64,000 bases of DNA, taken from contig CAJNDS010002575.1 of NCBI GenBank assembly GCA_905221605.1, forward strand, positions 68,432-132,431. The letters run 5' to 3'. Source of the stretch: Symbiodinium natans. Its lineage: Eukaryota; Sar; Dinophyceae; Suessiales; Symbiodiniaceae. The stretch's first letter is position 1. The number at the start of each line of letters is the position of its first letter. Below the pieces are notes generated by a model that saw only the letters and a program-made list of their open reading frames with translations, did no database searches and was not told the DNA's origin. Positions 11,690 through 21,639 of this stretch are shown here, piece after piece. A program made the translations under genes and the position numbers.

Positions 11690-13750
11690 TCTGGCACAGC
11701 AGCCAGTGCCAAAGAAGCCATTAAAGTTGGATCAGTGGGACCTGGGAACAAAATGCACATCCATCAGTACCGACAATTCTTAGAAGCGTTCAGGCTTTCA
11801 AAGCTCGGCCAGATGAAAATTTAGAGCAGCCAGCTTATGGATATGCGAGGACCCAGTGGCAACCTCGAAGGCTCAAAGGCCAGTCTCAAGAAAACTTGAG
11901 TCCGAGCGAGAAGCGCTCTCTGCAAAACTCTCCACAAATTAACAGAAAGCCGCGGCTTCAGGAAGTCGGACTGGGCAATGCCTAGACGGCCAATCACCTC
12001 AGTCTTCAACATGACCGATGGAAAGGACGGATTCTGCTTCGGACTCATTCCTGTCATTCCTGTCTCTGTGCAGCTTCGTCACTCGCAAAAGGCCTCCGCC
12101 CAAAGCTGCCCACGACTCAAGCACCGAAACCATGCGCAAAGAGGTGAGATGCACCTTTTGCCCTGTCTAAGCACATGCTACCTTGTTGCCAGTGGGCTTA
12201 GGGCTTACTCCTATCGTGATCGTACTTTGGGATTCCTGTCATCACATGGCACACTACAGCCAGCAACACATGAAACCGAAGGCCAGCGAGGCCCAGCATC
12301 GCGGGCTCAAAGGCCGCAGAGAGGCCACAGCGTAGCACTTCACAGCTGCGATTTTTTGCAGTCGTGGCTTTGCCACCCGGAAAATGGAAAGGAGATGCGC
12401 TGCTCCAAAGAAGGCGAAGCGCTTAGAGATGTGAACGCTTAACTTCTGGACATATCGAGAAAGTCGAACAATACGATGGCCATCTGAACACAGAAACGAC
12501 TTGTACAGCTAAGCTCACAGCTGTCTTCGCAAGTTCCTCAGGTGAGGGTGCGATGTGTTGGTAGACTTTGCAATGTTGCACGATCGGCAGTCATAAAGCA
12601 TGCTCTTGACGTTTGAAACAAAGCAAAGGCCGACAACGTAGAATCACAATTACAATCACCCTCACACACGCTCTTGGTCTTGACTCACAGATTTACATGA
12701 TGCCTTAGAGGATCACGCGTCTCTGCAGTCAGATTTCTCTGATTCGCCGAGCCCCTGGCAAAACTGCACGCGCTGCGAAAGCCGCTAGGCGTATGACTCC
12801 TTCGGATTGGCCTTGAGAACTTCTTCCTGGAGTGCCAAGATTCTGAGATTCCCGCCGACAGGGCCACAACAAAGCAAAGGAAAGTCAACGAAGCTCTTGT
12901 GGACTTCTGCTCTTTTTTCTCTGTTTGCACTCTTGCAAGTTCATCGCGGGAGACTGACCGATGTCAGGGTGAGCTGAAATGGCTTCCTCGATTGCCTGCA
13001 AGACGGGCGCACCACTGTGCGACCTAGGACCTATCAAGAAGTGCCCTTGCACGTGCTGCTTTCACGAAGCTGCCTGCTGAAGCCGCAGACCGAAATCTCC
13101 AGAATATCTGGCTCAGGGATGGAAGTGTGAATTCTGCCGCAAGCATGCCGCATCACACAGAAGAGCACTGCTTGGAACACGGCACCAACAAGTTCAACTG
13201 GTCAGCAAGACCTCTTCGCTCGCTCACAGTTCTGCTGCGCTGCTTGTTGACGAGCTTCGTAATCGGCTGCGTCAAGGCTTGTTTGTCACAGGGCTTTGTG
13301 CAAGCTATCGGGCCAGAAAGCTTCGTTTCACCCAACGGCGCCTGGGCAAAGACGGCTGCACACCGACATGACCTTCATGCCACCGCGTCAATGCAGGGTC
13401 TGAAGGGTTGCAAAGAAGGTAAAGAAGGCTAACCATGCGGGTGCCTCGTCGATGTCAGTGCCGTTGATGATGATTATGCCGGCCTCGGTGTCTCAATGCC
13501 ACACAAAGATTTGAATTATGAGTATGAATGCTTGGTAATGTCTGGGTTTCTATTAATGTGTATTTTGCATGTGTTCTTTTTTGTTTCGTGTTTGTTTTGT
13601 GACCTGCTTTGTCCACAGATTCCGGGAGGCGGATTGCAGATATTCCACAGATTCTGAACCAACAAAAACTAAAGGCCACAGATTCGCACAGATTTTCCGC
13701 AGAAATACTTCCTCAGACCCTTCGCAGACACTTGCCAAGTTCTTAGAAGA
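11690..13750. other. Stretch without a supported gene
   Basis: Six-frame reading shows only short, unrelated open frames. No repeat family, RNA gene or homology was recognised. Confidence 0.4.
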
Positions 13751-14369
13751 AACTTGTGGTCATGGTTGATTACTCACACAACTGCTTGACAAAACCACAG
13801 GCCAATTGTTGAAAGCAAAAGCCGTTTCCATAGACACTAACTCCATACCGTCCGAGTTCAGGCAGGCCAGAACAAATTCAAGCAGGTACTCGTAAGTCAC
13901 GTCCAGCCCCCGAAATGCGATGCGCAATGTCCGGGCTGCCGATTCACCTACACTGCCTTCCTGAGAGCTGGGGGTTGGTCTTTGCTGGGTTGGGGCTCCC
14001 CTTGGGACATCGCATCCGGCTGAGTCCGTTCGCGCTATTGGACCTGATGTGATTCGACCCAAGGTGCCACCGCCCCAGATGTAAGGTTGCCGAATCGTCC
14101 CAAAAAGACCTTTCAGATGGCCTCTGTTCACCGAGGCTAAACGTCGAGAGCCCGTGCTGGAGTCGGTGCCGAAAGCCACAAGAACTTCCCTGACCCGTGG
14201 TGCTCATGGGTGACCGGTGAGTCGGGAAATGAATCAAAAACAGAGTGGACCGAGTCCGAAAACAGAAAAGGCAGAGTCAGAAAACAGGACAGCACGAGTC
14301 AGACATTCAGAAAACAAGACTTCCCCACGAACACACGAATCGACTGTGTCCAGATTGTGTCCATCTAGA

Positions 14370-14452
14370 GCATCTCTAAAACCCTGAAACCCTAAACCTT
14401 CCAATTAAGACCGTAAACCCCAAACCCCGAAACCCTGAAACTCTAAGCCGAT
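14370..14452. repeat. Degenerate telomere-like CCCTAAA tract
   Basis: Repeats of AAACCCTGAAACCCTAAACC type, diverged from the plant/algal telomere unit CCCTAAA. It is interstitial. Similar tracts occur near 17500, 17690, 47040, 59395 and 63507. Confidence 0.6.
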
Positions 14453-14739
14453 CATCAACCTTTCCGGGCTTTTTCGTGCGCACATTCACACCCGATAGGA
14501 CTTGAGATTTGAGGGTGTAACATGGTCTCTCTGTTCTTGTAGAGGCGTGATACTGCCGTTGCTCAGCACTGTCATCGAGCCACCCTGAGCACCAAGTCCA
14601 AGCGGCTGCATCGAAGAAGTCGCCGATGTTTGGGCCTCGCGTTGAAAGACTCGAGGCATCGTGAGTTACGCTTTGCAGCAGGCTTTTGCTGGGGAGCCAA
14701 CACCCCCAGTAGATGGGGATGGACTGCGTGAGCTGCAGT

Positions 14740-15570
14740 ACGGAGGAGCAGGCACAGCGTTCTCAGGGTGGCCCCGCAATGACTTCCGAAGCATGGCAGA
14801 GTAGCCAGAGTGTCGAGGAGCTTTTCAGAGAAGTAATTCTGATGCCTCGAGTTCTCGATCACCTGACCGAAGACAAACTAACATGGATGAGCCACAAACT
14901 CATCACGACCCTGGCAAATCCTACTCGAGAAGCAACACCTCTAACAATTAGCACCACTTCGATTGGCTTTGCGTTGTTGACTGCGCTGCATGGCACCAGC
15001 ACAAATTGGTTGAAGAACTGGATGTTGCGCTCGTCTCGACTGATTCCTCCACCCGCCAGAAACTCGAGTGGCACCTGCGCCACTTGCATGTTGCACAAAG
15101 GCTCAGCGTGACAGTGCATGGTGGGATACATTGGGATACCAGCAGCTGCTACTGCAACAGCTCACCTTGGATATGTCTTGGAGTTGCTGCCGAGCCTGCA
15201 AGTAGCCAGGAGTTCGCCCCACAACAAAACGACACATGTCAGAATCGCAGCCTAGCACGGAGCCTCCCAAATCCGATGGCGCAGTTGGTGTCCAGCTGTT
15301 TGGTTCTTGCTACCTTGCACGAGCGACTAGATGATGCTGGACCAACCGGACTCGGAACAATCCTTGAAGACTCAGACCTCGCAGAAATCCCAGGCCAGGC
15401 TTTTTGCTCGCAAACCGAGGCCACTCTACCTGAGCATGTTACAATCAATGTCAGAGCAGTCAGTTTTATTGAAAAAAGTGACAGGGATGCCACTTGTACC
15501 AGCCAGGGAGTTGCAGGCACGAAGAAGCGCGACTGCTGGAGATCCTTGGCTTCAAGCAGGCGGACTTGAA
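14740..15570 (+). CDS. Possible plus-strand exons, unidentified
   Basis: Two stretches look like coding helices: about 14790-14960 (SVEELFREVILMPRVLDHL, then TEDKLTWMSHKLITTLANP) and about 15003-15110 in another frame (KLVEELDVALVSTDSSTRQK, LEWHLRHLHVAQRL). A shift between them near a CAG would fit an intron. No family recognised. If real, this is one of very few plus-strand genes in the window. Confidence 0.3.
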
Positions 15571-15651
15571 GAGGCTTGAAGAGGCTCGAAGCACGCAGGT
15601 GCTAGCACATATCAGCACAACAACGTAAGCACTGCACTCATCGTGCCCAAA

Positions 15652-15661
15652 CTCTCCCTCC

Positions 15662-15692
<31 letters not shown>

Positions 15693-15828
15693 TCTCTTGC
15701 TCTTCTTTTTCTTCTACCATCCAGCGAAGATGAACCCCCAGCGCGGGTGCCACAAACACATGTTTTGGCAAAAGTGTGTGTGTGTGTGTGTGTGTGCGTG
15801 CTCCACTCTCCACTCTCTCTCTCTCTCT

Positions 15829-15891
<63 letters not shown>

Positions 15892-17400
15892 GTATGACTT
15901 TCAAGAGGGGGGCCGCCCCGAGGGGCACGCTCAACATTGTCAGTCGGAGTGAGAATGGTGTTCGGTGGGAGTGGGCCTTCAGGGACAAGTGGGTGAACTT
16001 AGGCCAAGACCAGGGACATGAGGTTGTTTGTTTTCGTATTGGTAAGAAGAATCTCCCACCTGAGTACATTGACTCGAACACCTTGGGGCTACCCTGCACT
16101 TTCTGTGGATGCCAAGCGTTGAAGCTTCAAAGGAGCTTGTCTACTAACCTCCCATAGATCGTGCAACTCAACCAGTCCCCTATTCACTCCCTGTCAAGCT
16201 TGGTGCTCCCTTCACCCCTCCACAATGCTGACGACTTGCTTTGGCTTATTGATCACCCTTAGTAGTTAGGTTAACGTAAACTAGCTCTCTCGCAAGTCTG
16301 ATTGTGGGCTGTTCAGGGTGGATGGTGGTGTGCTTCTGGGGTATCCCTCCTGTGCCTTTCCATTGCGTGGTAAGGACACAACAGCTTGACATACAGGGGG
16401 GACAACATGACATTCTGGCGACTTATCAGGGCGCGGGATTTTCCACGTGAGTGCATTGACTCAGACACTGTGAGGCTACAGTGCACTGTACTCGGATGCC
16501 GGGCCCTGTAACATAGCTCCCCAACCTCCCTACAGCCCCTTCTCCCTGTTGGGCTCGCTTCGCTCCTCCACAACGCCGGCGACTTGCTTTGACCCACCCG
16601 AAAGTACTGATAGCATGTCCTCAACACACCAACCGCCAACTTAACGGGAGACTCTCTCTCGCAAGTCTGGTTGTGGGCTGTTCAGGGTGGAAAATGGCAC
16701 GCTACTTTGGGGTAGTTTATTCGGCGCCGTTCACTTTTGGGGTAAGGGTGGAGACAGCTTGCCATACATTTGGGGCAGTAGGTATAGGGTGACACAGCAC
16801 TTCCTCATTGAGCTCCCGCGTGTTGTTAAGGTTAGGCAAGGGTCAACTGGGCAAATTGTTTATAGGGGAGCCGTCAATGTCGGACGGTTTGCATCCTGTT
16901 TGTGAGTTCGTCTGCAATTTTGTTCAGGGTAACTGCCGAGAAACAGCTTGCCAGACTTTGGGGGAACTTCCGCTCAGGTGGGAACTAAGGGGTTGAGATA
17001 AAGTACAGCTGCTAGACTGCCTCACTTTAGTCTCCACGAAACTCCCAGTCCCTTACGATGTTCAGGTAGTGGGTGTAGGTGAGGAGGTAGGAAAGGACGT
17101 GGTCGTTGTGGTTCTTCTGGCGCTGGTCGGGGCCATGGTTATGTCTCTGGTGTGCTCTCCGGGTCGTTGTTAGTGTTGGGCAGGCACGCGGCATGCCAGA
17201 TGGAATCTCTCTCGCCTCTCACCACAAATTCAGTCCCGCAAACGAACTGAGAACAGCTTCGAGGTGGGCAGGCGCTGTTTACATCCCACCTGAAACTGTC
17301 CTAGGACAGCCGCAGCGTGCGGTAACATGGATTCTTTTGCTGTTTGTGAGGGTTCTGAATTTTCATAGGACAACATGGCTCATCTAATCGCTTCCCCCTG
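15652..17400 (+). repeat. TTGC-headed dispersed repeat, copy 1
   Basis: Order: (CT)n, (GT)n, (CT)n, then a (TTGC)n run at 15830-15888, then a non-repetitive body beginning GCGTATGA and containing GGGGCCGCCCC and AGTCGGAGTGAGAATGGTG. The body holds an internal duplication: the segment around CTCGCAAGTCTGATTGTGGG recurs at 16286-16320 and 16654-16690, 368 bases apart, with a weaker third copy near 16920. The same arrangement is found at 36.4-37.4 kb. No long open frame, so probably a non-autonomous element. Confidence 0.65.
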
Positions 17401-17489
17401 ACGCTAAAACCCCTCCTAATTTTGAATATATCTTTCCCGGACCCTGCCGGCACCCAGGTCAGGGGGGAGGGGTTCAGGGCCTTCGCCCT

Positions 17490-17705
17490 TGAGTTGAGCC
17501 ATTAGGGTTTCAGGGTTTAGACAGGATTAGGATCCAGGGCTCAGGGCTTAGAGGGTTTAAGTATTAGGTTTCGGAATTCAGGTTTTAGGATTTAGACACC
17601 CCCGGCGAATTTCAGAATTAGGGAACGGGGGGGGGGGGGAGGGATTTAGTAAGAGGGGGAAGGGATAAGAGGTTCAAGCTTACCCCAAACCCTAAACCCG
17701 TCGGG
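17490..17705. repeat. Degenerate TTTAGGG-like tract
   Basis: Runs of TTAGGGTTTCAGGGTTTAG type on the plus strand, a run of G at 17629-17639, then AAACCCTAAACCC in the opposite sense near 17690. The change of orientation suggests decay or inversion of an old tract. Confidence 0.5.
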
Positions 17706-18319
17706 TCCGGGTGATGAGAAACTGCACTCTGCAGGAATCGTGGGGCCAAGCATCGGTGCGTTGGTTTGCGACAAGGAAGGGCCTTGACGAGCCTCGCAGA
17801 CGGCTCGCCCTTGCGAAGCGAAGGCGCCGGCTGAAAAGTTCGCAGCAAGTGGCCAAGGCCACTCGGGCAGCCACTGCCGGCGAAGGCCAACTCCCAAAGT
17901 CTCAGCAACGTTGCGCCCTTTCCGAGGCTTTGTCGGCCTCGTAGCGCTGGATCAGCGGGCCCATCCAATTTCTGCAAATCGTCCCAAGTCGGAACATGTG
18001 TCGGATTTTGCTCGAAGTATGCCTGAAGACCAGCCTCCACCGAAGAACGAAGCGGCAGTGACATTGCAGATAAGATGGCGTGTAGGTCATCAGCGAGATC
18101 CCCCGTGAGGTTGGCAGAAAAAGTTGTCGCCTTTGTGCAGGAAGAACGGTGAAGCCGTGCCTGGCATCGGGGTGAACATCTTCGGCAGCCTGCGTGCCTG
18201 CTTCGCCCTCGTCGGGCTCGCCAAGGGCAGCTTCGCCGATCATGCCCGTGACCTGGATAAGGCTCCACGGGGGTCAGGGCCAACGCATAGGCCGGCGGTG
18301 GTGGGGCCACAACCGGCAA
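17618..18319 (-). CDS. Open frame of 233 codons, doubtful
   Basis: The middle part (residues about 85-125, including SSVEAGLQAYFEQNP and TWDDLQKLDGPADP) reads like protein, but the C-terminal third runs into the G-rich telomere-like tract and gives a low-complexity proline tail. No family recognised. At best part of an exon. Confidence 0.2.
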   Translation of the reverse strand: MPVVAPPPPAYALALTPVEPYPGHGHDRRSCPWRARRGRSRHAGCRRCSPRCQARLHRSSCTKATTFSANLTGDLADDLHAILSAMSLPLRSSVEAGLQAYFEQNPTHVPTWDDLQKLDGPADPALRGRQSLGKGATLLRLWELAFAGSGCPSGLGHLLRTFQPAPSLRKGEPSARLVKALPCRKPTHRCLAPRFLQSAVSHHPDPTGLGFGVSLNLLSLPPLTKSLPPPPVP

Positions 18320-19061
18320 TGACCTGTAATTAGCCTGCCCCTTCTGGCCGGTCAGGCGATGGCGATGGCGTGCAGGAGAAAGAGTACGAGTCCTGCGCGG
18401 ACGCGCTGCCGCTGTCCTCGTCTGCCTCGCGTCTGCAATGACACTGCAATGACACGGATCTTAAAGAGTCGGCTGTGACCCTGGTCGACAGAAGTGACCT
18501 GCGCAGCATGTGCCCCCTGATCGCGAGAACTTGGACTGGCACTTCATCCAAACTGCTTGCGGACTCCTGGATGTGCCCGTGAGCTCTCGCCCTGGACGCC
18601 TGGATGTGCCCGTGAGCTGTCGCCCTCACCACCTCCCTTCAGCCCGCTGTGGCCCGAATCGCTGCTCCGGATGGGAAGTGTTCCGGAGGTCCTGAGCCAT
18701 CACCCCCACCTGCGCCAGGATCAGAACTAGGCATAGTTCTGACCTCAGCACCCTCCCGGGCCCGAAATCGCTTCTCCTGGGAGCACTCCAGACATCGTCA
18801 CTCCTTCCCCTGAGCCACCACCAGCACTGGTCAGCCCATCTGGGCCGGACATGGTCCCATGGTCCCTGCTGGATGCTCTTCCGACATGGCGCGATTGCGC
18901 CATTTGTGCTCCCCCAAACGCTGACAGGTGTATCACACTGTAAAGCTACTGTACCATGTCTATCGTCTAGTGATCCTTAAAGGGATTCCGCTGATAGTGA
19001 ACTTGTGTGTTTCCTGGCATTCAAGCAAAGATGTCTACCAACAAATGCAAGGAATGACAAG

Positions 19062-19076
19062 CTTGAACCAAAATGG
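19062..19076 (-). other. Probable relict spliced-leader sequence
   Basis: The minus strand reads CCATTTTGGTTCAAG, matching 14 of 15 bases of the 3' part of the conserved dinoflagellate spliced leader (CCATTTTGGCTCAAG). Such relicts mark mRNAs that were trans-spliced, reverse-transcribed and reinserted. A (GA)n run precedes it on the minus strand. No convincing coding frame starts just downstream. Confidence 0.45.
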
Positions 19077-19159
19077 TCTCTCTCTCTCTCTCTTTCGCTC
19101 GCTCGCCGCTCGCACGCTCGCTCACTCAGCCCACTGCGAGATGGTCTTGGTGCCAGGTC

Positions 19160-19650
19160 AGAACTAAGTCGAATCCCTGGCCGAAGGCGAGCCATGCATT
19201 CAATGCATTCCAGCACCGATTTAAAGGATCTGGCATGTATGCTTGAGATGGCAACCTCCAGCTGCAAGTTCTTCAAGTCCGGCGGCTCTTGCACGACCAG
19301 AACCTTTTCAGTGCTATCTCATAGGTAGGCTTGTTTGTTTGGGGTTTTATGTAGGTGCCAAATGCCAAAACCGTACCAACACATGTGGAAACCCGAACAG
19401 CCTAGAGCAAAACTCCACCAACACTCGACAGACCAATCAGCCACAACAGTGCTGTTCAACGCATCTGGAATATGCTGCGGACAAATGCCGCAGAGCGCGT
19501 AGAGCTGTTACCCATGCTGCGACCTTGGGGCCCCCCTCGGTTCTAGAGGCGGCACCAGCTCCGATCGCCACAAGTCCCTGGGGCGGGGGTGCTGGTGACT
19601 TGAGAGCTCCGCGTACTCTGCAGTCTGGGTCTGAGCAGGTCACCAAGGCA
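19160..19650 (-). CDS. Exon-like frames, unidentified
   Basis: Two stretches read as protein: about 19620-19480 (GLVAIGAGAASRTEGGPK, then an alanine-rich helix) and about 19294-19160 (EPPDLKNLQLEVAISSIHAR, SFKSVLECIECMARL). They follow the YabN-like gene on the same strand and could be an extension of it or a separate gene. No family recognised. Confidence 0.25.
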
Positions 19651-19784
19651 TCGTTTCCAAGACTCCAGGATACTCCAGGGGTCGTCCAGGATCTGCATTG
19701 TGCCTGTGGACTTCCTGGGGCCGTAATGGGGCGGCCCTAATGGGGCCTCCGCCGTGAGCTTTCTGAGAAGCTCCGAGAAGCCTT

Positions 19785-20945
19785 TCAATCCAGCTGCGGG
19801 TCCATTTCGGAAGCTTGCTTGAGGACATCTCCGGCTGTGAAGTCGCGATCGTCTTCTGCAAGCTGCATGTGTGCAGCAGCTTGGACCAGGACAAAGGCCA
19901 AAGCCTTGGCCAACTTTTCTGCAGACTCCTTCGAGTCCTTCTCTGTTGCTTCGAGGACTCTTCGGGTTGCCCGGTCCAAGCCCTTTGCCAGCCTTGCATG
20001 TGTCAGCTCATCCCAAGACTCTCCCAACTGGACACGCCGTGCTGCCAGGCTGTCACGGAGGTCTGTGAAAGCTCCACCGCAGCTGGCCGGCACGAAGAGA
20101 GATGTTGTTATGCCAATGCTCTTGCTTCGATCGATGTCGAGCAATGGCAGCCACTCCACTCGGGAGGATGTCGTACCAGCCGAGTGCACCAGGGCCACTT
20201 GGTGTTCCGGCAAGAAGGTGCTCAAAAGGACAAGCTTCAATGCATTGGCCGAGATTTGATCATCCACCTGAGAAATCAGCAGTGGTGAGTTGCACTCGAA
20301 GGGGAGGGTCTGGAAGCCTACTATCTCGTAGGCATCACCCACAACGAGTCTTGGAAGCATGTCCACACCTAGTGCGGCCAGCGAAGGTTCCACGAAGCTC
20401 ACGCCAGGAAGTAAATCTACAGTCATTCCTTTGGATGCACTCCTTCTTCGAATAAGATCCGTGGTGGTTTCGCCCACACAGGGATCCCCAGGAACTGCAT
20501 ACACAACTTCACCATGCTCCTCTGCTAGCTGCAAAATCCTGTCCGAAATGTTGCTGTACAGTTGTTCGAAGGTCTCAGCTTCTTCATAGTACTGGTCAAA
20601 GGTTGTGAGAGCTACAGATGCCGGAAGGGATTCCAAGACAGGATGCTTTGCAAAGCGTGCATATACATGCTTCGAGTTGCACAATTGGCTCCACACACCT
20701 TGTGTCAAGTGCTTCGGGTCCCCAGGCCCCAAACCTGCAATGATGATCCGCGGTGCGCATGTTGATCCTGGCAGTACCACGCACCAAACAAGGCCCAGGG
20801 ATAGCACCGCTGCGACCTTTCGAAGCTTCTGGGGAAAACCGAATGGACTAGGCATCTCGCGTGTGCTTGGGCCACAAGCTCTCATCAATTGAGCAGAAGA
20901 TTGAGCCTGCCGAAAACACCTTGCACTGATGCCTAAGGTGCCCAA
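19785..20945 (-). CDS. YabN-type protein: tetrapyrrole-methylase domain plus degenerate MazG-like tail
   Basis: Uninterrupted frame of 386 codons. Residues about 66-290 match the N-terminal S-adenosylmethionine-dependent methylase-like domain of bacterial YabN/MazG fusions: IIIAGLGPGDPKHLTQG, VVYAVPGDPCVGETTTDLI, LLPGVSFVEPSLAALGVD, SPLLISQVDDQISANALKL and TSLFVPAS. Residues about 305-386 align with the MazG domain (ESWDELTHARLAKGL to HMQLAEDDRDFTAGDVL), but the metal-binding EExxE pattern reads DRATRR and the ExxGD pattern reads EKLAK, so pyrophosphohydrolase activity is unlikely. A second ATG at 20855 gives a classic signal peptide (basic start, then VAAVLSLGLVWCVVLPG), so I prefer it as start; entry into the secretory or plastid route is inferred. 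No intron, unlike neighbours: possible bacterial origin or retrocopy. Confidence 0.8.
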   Translation of the reverse strand: MGTLGISARCFRQAQSSAQLMRACGPSTREMPSPFGFPQKLRKVAAVLSLGLVWCVVLPGSTCAPRIIIAGLGPGDPKHLTQGVWSQLCNSKHVYARFAKHPVLESLPASVALTTFDQYYEEAETFEQLYSNISDRILQLAEEHGEVVYAVPGDPCVGETTTDLIRRRSASKGMTVDLLPGVSFVEPSLAALGVDMLPRLVVGDAYEIVGFQTLPFECNSPLLISQVDDQISANALKLVLLSTFLPEHQVALVHSAGTTSSRVEWLPLLDIDRSKSIGITTSLFVPASCGGAFTDLRDSLAARRVQLGESWDELTHARLAKGLDRATRRVLEATEKDSKESAEKLAKALAFVLVQAAAHMQLAEDDRDFTAGDVLKQASEMDPQLD

Positions 20946-21639
20946 GTTAATGCACGGCTACGTCTCCGAAGAACAGCGCAATAAGGCTTCGGCCTTCAGC
21001 GTGTACTTTGACTTTGCAGGCCGAAGCCTGAAGTCCACGTCCAACCAAACTTCGGCCTTCGTGAAGTTTTTTCATGCTCTCAGAGTCTCCTTACAGTACT
21101 TACAACCTTCTCTGACCACAGTCTTGAGGAGAGTCCAGTGAACCGCGATTGAGGAAGCAGCTTTGCGACTCAGCCGAATGGAGAGAACTCCGCAGTTTGC
21201 CAGTTCCTGGAGGGCTGTCTGCAGCGAGCGGGATGGAATGGTACCAGTATGTCTAGTGAGTCTAGTGCAAAGAGGCTCCTCCTGCAGTTGCAGATCCTCA
21301 CTTCCCAGATGTCCAGCAAGAACAGACAGGGCTTCACTGGCACGGCAGCCGCGCTACGTGCATCCACTCCCAGGTCACAAGAATTCACAACATCTGGCGA
21401 CTCATCTTACGTACGTTGCCCCTTTTCCCCGGTGTTACGTGCTGTCGCGCCTGTGGTTCAAGCTTTGGTGCACCGCTGCCAGCATTGGCCGAAAGCGCTT
21501 TCAGCAAAGCTTTTCGGTGCGAAGTCAGACCGGGTACGACCCTCATTGAGATACATGGAGCTTGATGATTGCAAGTGTCTCAAGGGTCCATCTCAAATGC
21601 TACGTACATCTACTTATCGTCATGCTTTCACGTGTACCA

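Noticed and set aside
15640-16160. Frames coding poly-Leu/Cys/Ala (LLACLLACL) at TTGC runs here and at 36.4 kb
   Set aside because: Products of the tetranucleotide repeat read in frame; the repeat element explains them.
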